Notes: generated from the letters alone by a model not told the origin. Counted from the first letter of the stretch, positions 21,799-32,185 are shown. The stretch is DNA of 64,000 nucleotides from Aradus depressus (GCA_963662175.1 OY759226.1:23730446-23794445), one strand, 5' to 3'. Made by a program: numbers and translations.

Positions 21799-21911
21799 CA
21801 GTATCACTGTCAGAGAAGCTCTCCTTAGATGGAGATCGTGGAATTCTATTCTCATCTCCATAGTCCTTTTCCTTTAGTTCGTTCAGATCTCCAATCAGCA
21901 TTGTGAAAGAC
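21799..21911 (-). CDS. Pkg21D: cGMP-dependent protein kinase, exon 7: linker between cGMP site B and kinase
   Basis: 113 bases reading SFTMLIGDLNELKEKDYGDE, then NRIPRSPSKESFSDSDT. The first part is the C-helix of the second cyclic-nucleotide domain and is very close to Pkg21D. The second is a Ser-rich, acidic linker before the kinase, where little conservation is expected. The acceptor TTATAG gives the last base of a Glu codon; the donor GTAAGA is shared within an Asp codon. Confidence 0.9.
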
Positions 21912-22203
21912 CTATAATTAACATGTCATATTAGCAACATCAGAATAAAAAAAAACATATAAACAAGTTTTTATACAAGTTAAACTTACAATTAAAAAGT
22001 CAAAACAAAAATATCAAATATGATTTGACTGGTAAAAACGAGACAAGGATTTATTATTCATAATGTGAAGGAATAAGACAGAATAAATCAGCAATCATTA
22101 AAATTGTTATTGACATATTTTTTTTAAATATTTTTTCTCTCTCTGCTACTTAACGTTGTTATTCATATGGATGATAGAACTGGTTTTTTTATTACTTCTC
22201 TAG
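21912..22203. other. Intron sequence, nothing recognised
   Basis: AT-rich, no repeat or frame identified. Confidence 0.5.
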
Positions 22204-23275
22204 ATGTACGAAGTATAGGGGAAGTTATGAAATCGGTCAGAAAATTCGATGGGGAGTTATTAAAGAAATTTCACGTTTTCCGAACTCTAGGATTCATAGT
22301 AAGAAAAAAAAAAAAAAAAAATGTCTGTCTGTCTATGTGACTGTGAACATGATAACTCCGATTAGAACAGTGGTTCCCAACCTGGTGGCGATTGCCCCCA
22401 AGAAGGCAGCCATTGAAAAGGTAAAATAAAACAATAACAACGTTTTCCAACTTTCATTTATTTTTTTCAAATTTTAACTGTCAACTTTCTTAATTTTTCC
22501 AGATTCCAATTTAAAAATGAAAACATGTACTCCTGTTTTTTAAATTTATATCAATGATTTTAGTTAATTATTTCACTTCTTCGTTCTTAAAAAAAATCTG
22601 TAAAAAAAGGTACATTTTAATTTTTTTTCTATTTTATTTAAGATTACCGGATAAAACTGCTTTGGTTTTTTTTATATATGGTAATAAAATTGTTTAAAAT
22701 AATAAAACTGCTTTATTATTTACACTTTACTTCAAATTAAAATTAGACATACAATGAAAATGAAAAGAGGGCGATAGGTGTTAGTCCACCTCCAGAAAGG
22801 GGAGATGGGCCACAAAAGGTTGGGAACCACTGGATTAGAATGAATGTATCAACACGAAATTTTATATCTGAGTACTCTTTAACAACGACAATTGTTTTTC
22901 AGCCAAATCGACCAAAGGGTAGAAAGGGATTAGGGAGAGACATAACTCAAAAATACTAATAACTGCTATTGTAATGAATATATCGACAAAAAAATTCATA
23001 TTTCAAAACAAAACCCAATGAAAATATAACCTGTAAAATTTCAGCGATATCGACTGAAGGGAAGGGGGTTTTCAGGGGAGGGGGCTCAATTCAAAAACCA
23101 TAACTGCCAATGTAATGACTTTATCGGAAAAAAATTTAGTATAAGGATTTAGGAGCCTCTATGTAAGTCAATTGTTGAATACTAGCGCAAACGGTCAACT
23201 AGTTTTGGAGAGGGTGCGAAAAATTAATTGATTAATTCGTTGTGGGGAAGTACATTGCCGGTGATTAACAGACGC
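22204..23275 (+). repeat. Family B repeat, most complete copy
   Basis: Runs from GTACGAAGTATAGGGGAAGT through GTCTGTCTATGTGACTGTGA, CCAAATCGACCAAAGG and CTAGTTTTGGAGAGGG to GGGGAAGTACATTGCCGGTG. About 600 bp remain after removing the hAT insertion. It has no inverted ends and no open frame. Confidence 0.7.
22368..22832. mobile_element. hAT-type non-autonomous element, 465 bp, TSD GATTAGAA
   Basis: Terminal inverted repeats CAGTGGTTCCCAACCT and AGGTTGGGAACCACTG are flanked by a perfect 8-bp duplication, GATTAGAA (22360-22367 and 22833-22840). The flanks rejoin to give an intact family B sequence (ACTCCGATTAGAATGAATG). No transposase is encoded. Confidence 0.92.
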
Positions 23276-23494
23276 ATTTTTTTTACTGTTGCCCTGCTTT
23301 TCTCATCTAATTCAGGGTTTGGTAAATTTATTTGCCTTATGTTCCAGGTGCGGGCAAAGTTTTTTTTTAGAAAATACTTAAAAGATGCATCAATACAAGA
23401 AAACATCAGAATTTACCATATTATTTACCTATATTATTTTTCTAAATACTTTTATTGTAATTTTTATTATTTTTTAATACAAATTTACATACAA

Positions 23495-23686
23495 ATAAAC
23501 CTTGAGCACGCAGTCCTTCGGGTGAGAAGTTAAGCGACCCTAAAACTAGAAAAGGGAAAGACCCTTTCCTAGGTAACTAATCAACTAAATTTACTATCAT
23601 CACAGGAGAGTCGGCATTTTGTCTGGTAGTAGGCAATATAATCTTGTAATTAAAGCCCGGGCATGAGTCACAACAACTAATACTGT
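23495..23686 (+). mobile_element. SINE-A, degraded 5'-truncated copy
   Basis: AAATAAACCTTGAGCACGC and GTCCTTCGGGTGAGAAGTTA, a deleted middle, then CTGGTAGTAGGCAATATAAT and AAAGCCCGGGCATGAGTCAC. Confidence 0.7.
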
Positions 23687-23751
23687 ATCTCAATAAGTAT
23701 TTCGTATTGTATTCAAAATAATCATTTTATATTTTTACTACATTGTATATC

Positions 23752-24333
23752 TATGGTCCCGGGAATAAGTTGTAAGTCGTAAAATAGCCAAAATGAGTTA
23801 AGTGTACTGTGATCATCTCCCAAGCCATCTGCGCACTGTGAAGAAGTTGGGAGCTCAGGACTCTAATACTTTCGGAATTATAAAGATGTGGGTTTCTTGA
23901 TATCTCGTAAAATTGTGTATGTTCTCGGTTAAATCAACTTAATCTACTTCTTTGAGAAATCATTCACTGAGATAACTGCATTTAACCATTTATTCATTAC
24001 GGCAGACTATTCCAAGTGAAGAGGGCGTTTTCGGTTAAGTCAAATTTAGAGAGGCATCATTCACGAGTATTCCAAAAAGTATGGTTAATAATTAGGTAAG
24101 TGATGGGGAATGATTAGGTAACTAAGGGAAAATCCAAGAAAGGATGAACATTATTCATTTTCATTCACTCCTATAGATTTAGAAGGTATATGATTAATAA
24201 TGATTCAAACATAATTTATTTATTCCAAAAACTGGATTTACACGATTAATGCAAAAGTAAAAAAGTGCTGCCCTGAAAAGTTATGAATTTAGACTTACCA
24301 ATTTATTCTCTGTGATCACAGATAAATTCTGGG
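23752..24333 (+). repeat. Repeat family E, copy 1
   Basis: Shares nearly its whole length with 26468-27013, e.g. GCCATCTGCGCACTGTGAAG, GGACTCTAATACTTTCGGAA and GGCAGACTATTCCAAGTGAA. A 3' part also occurs at 30945-31235. No coding frame and no clear terminal structure. Confidence 0.75.
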
Positions 24334-24440
24334 TACTTGGGTAAATATTTCCTACTCAGAAGTCATTTCAAAAATTGTAATTTAAAAATTATTGATTACA
24401 TTAATTATAATATTATTTATTTACATTTATATTAACTTAC

Positions 24441-24576
24441 TCCCTGTCTAGAGTGAGACACTCCACTCCAGGAGATAATGCGATCACATTCGCAGTCCTG
24501 AACTCCTTCTTCAGAAGCGCCTGCTCCCCGAAGTAGTCCCCTCGGGAAAGTATACGAATTTCTTCCTCTTTACCTT
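24441..24576 (-). CDS. Pkg21D: cGMP-dependent protein kinase, exon 6: cGMP-binding site B core
   Basis: 136 bases: EGKEEEIRILSRGDYFGEQA, LLKKEFRTANVIALSPGVEC and LTLDRE. It includes the phosphate-binding cassette FGEQALLKKEFRTA: the Glu for the ribose, the Arg for the cyclic phosphate and the following Thr that favours cGMP. SPGVECLTLDR matches the Pkg21D type. Acceptor TTTCAG, donor GTAAGT; both boundaries split codons consistently with their neighbours. Confidence 0.94.
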
Positions 24577-24708
24577 CTGAAATGAAAATTTGGAAAAAAA
24601 TCATAAATCATTATGGTTGTATACGTTGGAGGAAAATGTTATATTCAGGGAGATAATAACGGCGAGGGAAAATTGTTATTGCTCTTATTATTCAACTTTT
24701 AAAGTCAT

Positions 24709-24800
24709 TTAGTTAGTTATTATGACCCATGGTCCGGGCTTTAACTACGAGGTCATATCGCCTACTACCAGAGCGCACTTGGGTCACTCTGGTGCTCATG
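24709..24800 (-). mobile_element. SINE-A tail fragment
   Basis: TTAGTTAGTTATTATGACCC, CGGGCTTTAACTACGAGGTC and CACTCTGGTG only. The preceding 50 bases (ATTGTTATTGCTCTTATTAT and onward) match the flank of the SINE at 52503, so the two share more than the SINE. Confidence 0.75.
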
Positions 24801-24962
24801 TCCTCGATGCTCATTTTAGAAACAAGATGTTTCTATTACTCATCTTACCCTCCTTGGTTCTCCGTTACTTAAATAGAGTTTTACTTTGATATAACCAAAA
24901 CCCAGTATTGCTGTCTAGAAGGACGAGAGGACTTAAGAGAGATTCGTATTTTATATTGTTTG

Positions 24963-25189
24963 GACATAAGTTACTAATTTCAATAGTAATCAGAAACAAC
25001 TTGTTTCTAAGATGAGATTTTAATTAAGACATAAGTTACTAATTTCAATAGTAATCAGAAACAACTTGTTTCTAAGATGAGATTTTAATTAAGACATAAG
25101 TTACTAATTTCAATAGTAATCAGAAACAACTTGTTTCTAAAATGAGATTTTAATTAAGACATAAGTTACTAATTTCAATAGTAATCAGC
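24963..25189 (+). repeat. 65-bp tandem repeat, about 3.5 units
   Basis: Unit GACATAAGTTACTAATTTCA, then ATAGTAATCAGAAACAACTT and GTTTCTAAGATGAGATTTTA, starting near 24963, 25028, 25093 and 25159. Units are almost identical, with one G/A change in the third. Confidence 0.9.
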
Positions 25190-25310
25190 AGTGCCACATT
25201 AACCTATAAGCAAACTAACCAATTGTTTAGTGCACCACGTCTAGGGGCCACCAAGTCAGCTATGCAATTTTTGAAATAGTTATTTATTTAAATAGTTAAT
25301 TATTTCTCAA

Positions 25311-25628
25311 GTTTTTAACCCTGCTCACTTTAACCCTGCTCACTTTTAACCCTGCTCACTTTAACCCTGCTCACTTTTAACCCTGCTCACTTTAACCCTG
25401 CTCACTTTTAACCCTGCTCACTTTTAACCCTGCTCACTTTAACCCTGCTCACTTTTAACCCTGCTCACTTTAACCCTGCTCACTTTAACCCTGCTCACTT
25501 TAACCCTGCTCACTTTTAACCCTGCTCACTTTAACCCTGCTCACTTTTAACCCTGCTCACTTTTAACCCTGCTCACTTTTAACCCTGCTCACTTTAACCC
25601 TGCTCACTTTTAACCCTGCTCACTTTTA
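25311..25628 (+). repeat. 15/16-bp minisatellite, about 20 units
   Basis: Head-to-tail TTTTAACCCTGCTCAC with a 15-base variant lacking one T. The two unit lengths alternate irregularly. It lies in the intron between exons 6 and 5. Confidence 0.95.
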
Positions 25629-25727
25629 AGTAAATCTGCTATCATTTTTAATTAGAAATGGAACTATGTTAAATATAAAAACATTTATAGGCCGCATAAT
25701 TTTTTTATACTCTGCCGTAAACTTCGG

Positions 25728-25844
25728 ATGGAAGACCAAATATTAAATCCTGATTATGATGATACTGAGGAAGAAGAAGTATCAAACGAAGAAGTGCATG
25801 AATTTGATGAACGAATGGCGTATTTGGACGAAAGAGACATTTAG
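25728..25844 (+). CDS. Short acidic ORF, unidentified
   Basis: ATG to TAG encoding 38 residues, MEDQILNPDYDDTEEEEVSN, then EEVHEFDERMAYLDERDI. Strong acidic bias with a regular codon look, followed by AATAAATTAA. I do not recognise it; it may be the C-terminus of a decayed transposon protein. The rest of 25190-26224 shows no other feature. Confidence 0.25.
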   Translation: MEDQILNPDYDDTEEEEVSNEEVHEFDERMAYLDERDI

Positions 25845-26224
25845 TTTTTTAATAAATTAATTTTGAAAAAATGTATTTTCTTATTTTCTCGTTCTTAATT
25901 TCGTCTCGTTTTGTTCAATAGAGCTTTAATATTGAACTTGCCAACAATAATAAGACTTTAATCATATCAATAGTAAAGCGGGGGCATCATAAGCTCAGAA
26001 TGCTTAGGGCATAGAATAGTCTTAATCCGGCACTGATAATCACATAGCATCTTATTTCTAAAATAAGATTTTATTTTGGACATAAGTTACTACTTTCAAT
26101 AGTACTCAGATAACATCTTGATATAATAAGACAAACATTTGATACTATCTCATTTGAATATAATAATGAAAATAAAAAAAATATTACATTGAATAATAAT
26201 AAATGAAAATAAATATAAAATTAC

Positions 26225-26327
26225 CTGGGTTCTTCTGGGTCACTTTGACGTTGCCATCACTCATAATGTAAAACTTATCACCAGACGTTCCTTGTCGAAT
26301 AATGTATAGATCTTCGGGGAAAAATTC
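26225..26327 (-). CDS. Pkg21D: cGMP-dependent protein kinase, exon 5: start of cGMP site B
   Basis: 103 bases reading EFFPEDLYIIRQGTSGDKFY, then IMSDGNVKVTQKNP. This is the beta-barrel entry of the second cyclic-nucleotide domain; YIIRQG-x-x-GD is the family signature. Acceptor TTTATAG, phase 0; donor GTAATT after one base of a Glu codon. Confidence 0.92.
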
Positions 26328-26467
26328 CTATAAAAATAGAAATATTTTAATTTTTTCAAAATACAATTAAAACTAACAACATTGGATTGAAAGAAACACA
26401 ATTCATTATTTTACCTTACCATTTTGTGTTCGAATTGTAAATATATTTCAATTATTTCATTTTTTAT

Positions 26468-27013
26468 ATCTATGGTCAAAGGGAATTAGTTGTTAAATCG
26501 AAAAATGGCCAAAATGAGTTAAGTGTACTGTGATCATCTCCCAGGCCATCTGCGCACTGTGAAGAAGTTGGGAGCTCAGGACTCTAATACTTTCGGAATT
26601 ATAAAGATGTGGGTTTCTTGGCATCTCGTAAAATTGTATATGTTCTCGGTTAAATCAACTTAATCTACTTCTTTGAGGAATCATTCACGAGATAACTGCA
26701 TTTAACCATTTATTCACTACGGCAGACTATTCCAAGTGAAGAGGGCATCATTCACGAGTATTTCAAAAAGTATGGTTAATAATTAGGTAAGTGATGTGGA
26801 ATGATTAGGTAACTAAGAGAAAATCCAAGGAAGGATTAACAATATTCATTTTCATTCACTCCTATAGATTCAGAAGGTATATGACTAATAATGATGTCAA
26901 CAAAATGTATTTATTTAAAAAACTGGATTTACACGATTAATGCAAAATTAATAACGTGCTGCCCTGAAAAGTTACGAATTTAGACTTACCAATTTATTCC
27001 CTGTGACCACAGA
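26468..27013 (+). repeat. Repeat family E, copy 2
   Basis: High similarity to 23752-24333, with a short deletion after CCAAGTGAAGAGGGC. It ends at AATTTATTCCCTGTGACCAC. Confidence 0.75.
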
Positions 27014-27108
27014 TATATTTTTTTGGACAAATTATTAAAAAACTGTATTTTTTTTGTAATAAATAGTGAACAATGTTTCAAACATTATTTCACTTAATAT
27101 TAATTAAT

Positions 27109-27386
27109 GGAACCTGGCCGAGGCCCTTAGTTTATTTTATCTTGGAGGAAAATAAACTTACGCACGCCGTCCTTCGGTTGGGACGTTCTGGTCCCGAGCT
27201 TGTGCGATGTCAGGTACTCGTTAAAGAGTACCCCTGCCCTAGGTGTATAAACCTAGGTAGGCAAAATTTAGGTCTCCCACAGTAGAGTCGGGCTCATGTC
27301 CACCAGAGTGACGAAAGAGCGCTCTAGTAGTAGGCGATATGACCTCGTAGTTAAAGCCCTGGCATGAGTCATAATAACTAACTCAA
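27109..27386 (+). mobile_element. SINE-A, head-truncated
   Basis: Begins at the junction after the B box (CCTGGCCGAGGCCCTTAG), then the complete body and the tail CATGAGTCATAATAACTAAC. Confidence 0.85.
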
Positions 27387-27439
27387 ATGACATTGGATCT
27401 ATTAAATCATAGCAAATAAAAGCCTGGGGCGGAATTTCT

Positions 27440-27850
27440 GCCTTTCGGAACATCACTATGATTGGCCAGATGTACTTGAACACGGTTCTTGAGCCTATTG
27501 TAATGTCTTTAGCTCATGAAATTGCAGTTTATTGAAACTATGCTGATGACAATGCTCGATCGCATCGCTCCATAGCGGTTAACAATTTTTTTCATGAGCA
27601 GTCAATTACACGTATGGTGTGGCCTGCACAATCACCACACCTTAATCCAATTGAGAACATTTGGGATCGTCTCAAGAGGCAGATCAGGGCTCGTGGAGGT
27701 ACCCCTGATAATTTGGAAGAGCTTCGACAGGCTATTGAGGAATGGGAACGCATCTTATGGGAAGCAGTTTTGGACTTCATAAACAGCGTGTCCAGGAAGT
27801 GCCAAGAAGTGATAAGACGAAGAGGAGGCCCCACTCACTACTGAAGACCA
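27440..27850 (+). mobile_element. Tc1-like transposase C-terminal fragment
   Basis: 27614-27844 is open and reads MVWPAQSPHLNPIENIWDRL, KRQIRARGGTPDNLEELRQA, then the family's C-terminus ending RRGGPTHY. Upstream in broken frames are ITMIGQMYL and ADDNARSHRS, which holds the second catalytic Asp. The Glu is present in NPIENIW. The N-terminal half is missing. A SINE-A copy sits directly upstream. Confidence 0.85.
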
Positions 27851-28149
27851 CCAGCATACTAAACCATATTTTTTAATTTTAAGAGTTCTTCACTTTTTGT
27901 AAAAAAGTAGGTAAATTTTCTTTAAAATCTTTTTTCAATAAAGTTGCTTCATTATATCTTAAACTTGTAATTTTCTATTTGCACATTTACTCTCTTGATT
28001 AAGGGAAACATGCTGGAGAGGAAACATACCTCATTAACCCAAAAGAAAATTTAGGGGAATCAAAGAATTGTCAGATTAATGTGTTCCACTTCGAGTGTTG
28101 AGTATTGTATATATATTTTTTTTGTACTTGTATACAACAAGTGGAAAAC

Positions 28150-28312
28150 ATTTTCCACATTAGGGTTTTTGTGGTCGGAGAACACGAATTTGACTTCAAA
28201 AAGTGATTTTGACACATGACAGCTGTCAAAAACGCTGTCCACAAAATGACAATAACATTTTTTCTCATTTAACAATCGGTAAATTCATTTTATTAAGTGT
28301 CTTTGAGGTCGC
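28150..28312 (-). repeat. Repeat F, left inverted copy
   Basis: Minus-strand CACTTAATAAAATGAATTTA, CCGATTGTTAAATGAGAAAA and TTTTTGACAGCTGTCATGTG match the plus strand at 29607-29760 over about 150 bp. A third, diverged copy lies near 28480-28530. Confidence 0.8.
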
Positions 28313-28530
28313 TGTAATTTGTAAATAAAAGATATCAAAACTGAAAATGACTGGAAGAATTTATCTGTTCTGATTATGTCCAGAAACCAAATAAAAAAAT
28401 TATTGAATTGTGTTTCGGATTAGTATTAACTCCAATTTTCCTCTCGATTACACGGATTTGTTGACAGCATTTGTGACAGATGTCAACAGTCAAAATTATT
28501 TTTTGACATCAAATTCGTAATCAGCGACCA

Positions 28531-29172
28531 GATACGATATTTTGATTTTACTAGTACCAAATAGATCAGTTGGTTTCTCACTAGGATAGTAATAATAGTA
28601 CCAAAAAAAGTCATCTATTATTATTATTATTATTTTATACCAAAATTTAGAGTGTGTTAAGTAGCGAAACCTGATGTATGTATGTCAACAAGTTTCAAAT
28701 CTGGCCCTCAGGGTACTTCATCAAGAAAGATAGGTTTGAAAACGGGTTTACGACGGTCTGGCATATATTAATAAATTGCTTCCAAATAATTACAGAGGTG
28801 GAGCTTGAAACGAAAACTGCCGAAAAAAAAATAAAATAAAATGAACGTTAATAATCTTAATTTATGAAACACACAAAAAAATATATATATATGAACGTTG
28901 AAATTTAGGGGGAGTGTATAAAATGGGTGTAGATACAACGTAGAAACGAATGAATGATTTACAGAGGTACCAAGGACGAAAAGAATGTAGTAGATACGCC
29001 TTCTTGTTACATTTTCCATTTTAGCGTTGCGGGTACAACGTTTGTCCTAAATGGCATCTTGAAGAAACTTTGAATTTGACATGAACACAACAAGAAAAAA
29101 TGTTTGACATCAAGGGGGTTGGAAAATATGAAATTCCACTGAAATTATCAAATTTCTATTATATGCTTTGTA
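28531..29172. other. No gene recognised
   Basis: AT-rich intron sequence between the copies of repeat F; it includes a (TTA)n stretch near 28617. Nothing else assignable. Confidence 0.45.
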
Positions 29173-29370
29173 TGGTGGCCGTGCGGGCTAGAGCGTAGGG
29201 CTTTGGTCGCATGGTCTCACCTTGGTTTGCGGGTTCGAATCCCGTCTGGGAGTGAGTTTTATTTTGTAGATAGAACTCCCTCCTGGGGCCATGGATGTCG
29301 TAAATAGCCTAGATAACACAGTGAAATGGCTAATATGCATCGTACATAAATCCAAAAAAAAAATTAATGA
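29173..29370 (+). mobile_element. Second tRNA-derived SINE family (SINE-C)
   Basis: tRNA-like head: GGTGGCCGTGCGGGCTAGAG as a plausible A box and a perfect B box GGGTTCGAATCCC. Then comes an unrelated body (CTCCCTCCTGGGGCCATGG) and an A-rich end near 29365. The body differs entirely from SINE-A. It is the only copy I see in this window. Confidence 0.65.
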
Positions 29371-29407
29371 TGTATTTTTCAACATTATTTAATTTTACTA
29401 CTAAATT

Positions 29408-29608
29408 AGGGGCGTCGGTAGCTCAGTGGTATGCGTGCTTGCCTTCTGAGCTCAAGATCGTGGGTTCGAAACCCGGCCGAGGCCCTTAGTTTATTTTATC
29501 CGGGAGGTAAAATAAACTTAAGCACGCCGTCCTTCGGATGGGACGTTAAGAGATGGTCCCGAGCCTGTACGATGTCAGGTACTCGTTAAAAACCCCTGCC
29601 CTAAGTGA
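29408..29608 (+). mobile_element. SINE-A, 3'-truncated by repeat F
   Basis: Complete head with A and B boxes close to consensus, body to CGTTAAAAACCCCTGCCCTA, then an abrupt switch into repeat F at 29607. Confidence 0.88.
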
Positions 29609-29760
29609 CCTCGAAAACACTTAATAAAATGAATTTACCGATTGTTAAATGAGAAAAAATGTTATTGTCATTTTGTTGAGAGCGTTTTTGACAGCTGTCA
29701 TGTGTGAAAATAACTTTTTGACGTCAAATTCGTGTTCTCCGACCCCAAAAACCATAATGT
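29607..29760 (+). repeat. Repeat F, right inverted copy
   Basis: Inverted partner of 28150-28312. The intervening 1.3 kb holds SINE-C and SINE-A. 29761-30128 shows nothing further that I recognise. Confidence 0.8.
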
Positions 29761-30128
29761 GGGAAATTTTTAGCCCATTTTGATGAAACGTGGAAGCGCC
29801 ATATTGTTTCAACTTTAATACATATGAGAACCCATGTTAAATTTCATTTAAAATTCAAATGCCGTGGGGCACGGGTTATTTAGAATATTTTTCGTTTTTT
29901 TTTGGCGCCAAATTTTTCTTTCTTCGAGTTCTTCCAAACTAGGGGGTGCACGTTTTTTTTTTTTTTTTTAATTGTCATTTTTGGACCAGCCTAGTCTATA
30001 ACCTAACTTTGCCCTCCCCCTCTGCTCAAAATCCTGGCTACGCCCCTGGCTATATCAGTTTTTCTCGAACCAAAATTAGTAAGAAATGCTTCATTAGGTT
30101 TAGGACACATTCGTACATTTTTTTTTTT

Positions 30129-30288
30129 GTAGGGCAGTGTTATTGATTTTTGTAGGGCAGTGTTATTGATTTTGTAGGGCAGTGTTATTGATTTTTGTAG
30201 GGCAGTGTTATTGATTTTTGTAGGGCAGTGTTATTGATTTTTGTAGGGCAGTGTTATTGATTTTTGTAGGGCAGTGTTATTGATTTTT
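30129..30288 (+). repeat. 22/23-bp minisatellite, 7 units
   Basis: Seven copies of GTAGGGCAGTGTTATTGATT with a run of 3-5 T after each. It ends about 80 bases downstream of the donor of kinase exon 4. Confidence 0.95.
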
Positions 30289-30369
30289 AGCAAGAGCTAG
30301 AACTTAATTGATAAATTCGAGCTGGTGAAGAACATAGCATACATTACAATATATTGTAGTTGATCTTAC

Positions 30370-30539
30370 CAACTGCATAGAGTCAGCTATTTTTGTGAGA
30401 ATGTTCGTATTCAGATTGTGCAGTAGAGGAACACTCCGCAGGAAGGTTACACTGTCTTCGATACGTTGCATCCCTGAACGCATCATGATGTTCTGGTACA
30501 TCCGTCGGTCCAGTACCCATACTTCACCAGTTTCAACAA
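30370..30539 (-). CDS. Pkg21D: cGMP-dependent protein kinase, exon 4: hinge between cGMP sites A and B
   Basis: 170 bases reading VETGEVWVLDRRMYQNIMMR, then SGMQRIEDSVTFLRSVPLL and ILTKIADSMQL. WVLDRR-x-[FY]-Q-x-IMM and FLRSVPLL are typical of Pkg21D rather than of foraging-type PKG (WAIDRQCFQTIMM). Acceptor GATTCAG with two bases completing a Val; the donor is in phase 0. Confidence 0.93.
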
Positions 30540-30944
30540 CTGAATCAAAAAAACACAACAGAGAATTAGAACAATATTTAAAAATAAATGTTATATACTA
30601 GAAGATGGAGTCCATGTCTGGCTGCTTGCTAAGAGTTTCAACACGAATGGGTCTCATACAGACAGACACGCCTTAGTGGAAGTCCAAGTTATCAGGGGCG
30701 TAGCCAAGGGGGCAACCCCCTGGCAAGAGCAAAAACCAAGATAAAATTAAATAAACTAAAAGAATAGTTTTTATTAAAAATGGATTGCTTGCAAGTTACC
30801 AATAGGATCTTCAAATTTCCCGTGCGTCAGATTCCTAAATCAGCAATCAGCTGTTACATAAATGTACATGAACAAAACAAGTCATATTACATTTATTTAA
30901 ATATATATGAATTCGATCATTTTATTTCCTCGCTCAAAATCTCC
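30540..30944. other. Intron sequence with a hAT-like end
   Basis: CAGGGGCGTAGCCAAGGGG near 30692 resembles a hAT terminal repeat, but no partner end is visible. A short open frame at 30780-30995 is not supported by anything else. Confidence 0.35.
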
Positions 30945-31235
30945 ATTTATTCACTACGGCAGACTATTCCAAGTGAAGAGGTTGTTTACGGTTAAATCAA
31001 CTTGCTCAACTTTAGTAAGTGATGGGGAATGATTAGGTAACTAAGGGAAAATCCAAGAAAGGATTAACAATATTCATTTTCATTCACTCCTATAGATTTA
31101 GAAGGTATATGATTAATAATGATGCAAACATAATTTTTTTATTTCAAAAACTGGATTTAGACGATTAATGCAAAAGTAAAAAAGTGCTGCCCTGAAAAGT
31201 TACGAATTTAGACTTAACAATTTATTCCCTGTGAC
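30945..31235 (+). repeat. Repeat family E, copy 3 (5'-truncated)
   Basis: Starts at ATTTATTCACTACGGCAGAC and matches the 3' half of copies 1 and 2 to TTATTCCCTGTGACCACAGA. Confidence 0.75.
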
Positions 31236-31242
31236 CACAGAA

Positions 31243-31596
31243 TGACTCATCTCTGACTATGACATCAATGTGAGGGAATGTCGAGCGTCTGGTTAAGGAA
31301 CATTTTATTCTCTCAACATTTACATTTGGGCCATGGGTTCTTGTTACCAATTCTGGTCGGAAAGAGTCCCTGGGACATGTCAGGAAGATGATGGAAGAGT
31401 GAAGACAGACAGCGCTTGCCACTTCAGAATTGGTCAACAAGACTTGCTTAAGAACATAAGAAAGCACTTTGATGAGAGAATGCTGGACTCTTTAACCATA
31501 TCCATACTGTTAAGAAGAATCCATGAACAGATCGTAGATGGTCTGTCCAAGGTTTTGCAAGCAGATATTCTCTGTTCTCATTCTAAAATTAGATAG
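31243..31596. pseudogene. Coding-looking but broken sequence, unidentified
   Basis: Base composition is richer in G+C than its surroundings and frames are open on both strands for short lengths (plus 31333-31596 ends SHSKIR). I cannot match any frame to a family. Probably a decayed transposon or processed-gene remnant. Confidence 0.3.
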
Positions 31597-31812
31597 AATT
31601 AGAGACAGGCAAATCTTGTTCTCTTCGAACCCACATTTCGAGTCAGATTTTAAATCACTCAAGTCTCGAACTTATCATTATTATTATTAATTTAAGATTC
31701 TTCTTTAAAAAAAGTTAATGATTAATTAAAAAAAAATAGTTTGCAGTAAAAATATTCGACAAAATAAAGATCCGACATAAAACGTATTATTTGCTGATCT
31801 TATACAGTAACT

Positions 31813-32131
31813 TACAAGGGCCTATCAAACTGTCTCAAAGGTTGCGCTACCTATAGACTTGTTCTTGGACTACGCTGTCTCCCCGAACTTCTGCAGATTC
31901 AATATGTCTTTAGGAGCAGATAATGATGAGCCCTTAGAGATCTAGCGCTGGACAGTCAAAAGCAGAGCCTTGTAAGAACATTGTCCAGTAATGGATAGTA
32001 GAAAAAGTGGCAACAACGGTCAAGGAGTTCATATGACCAAACGATGTACACCAGAAAAAGTCTCAGATATTATCAGATCATGGAGATTCTAACTCCAAAC
32101 TCTTCTTCTTTAAGAGGATGAACATCCTGTT
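31813..32131 (+). mobile_element. R1-like LINE fragment, 5' part
   Basis: Reads RAYQTVSKVALPIDLF (the R1-type AYRTVS-x-AL...LP-x-DL motif), then in broken frames the SQILSGHG-like segment near 32065-32130 that matches 17895-17960. Interrupted at about 32131; the remainder resumes at 33372. Confidence 0.75.
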
Positions 32132-32185
32132 TATGATACAGGAAACCCTCTATTTGGAAACAGATTTTTTTGCTCATTGTTAAAA

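Noticed and set aside
25311..25628. CRISPR-like regular repeats
   Set aside because: Units are contiguous without spacers and the context is a eukaryotic intron.
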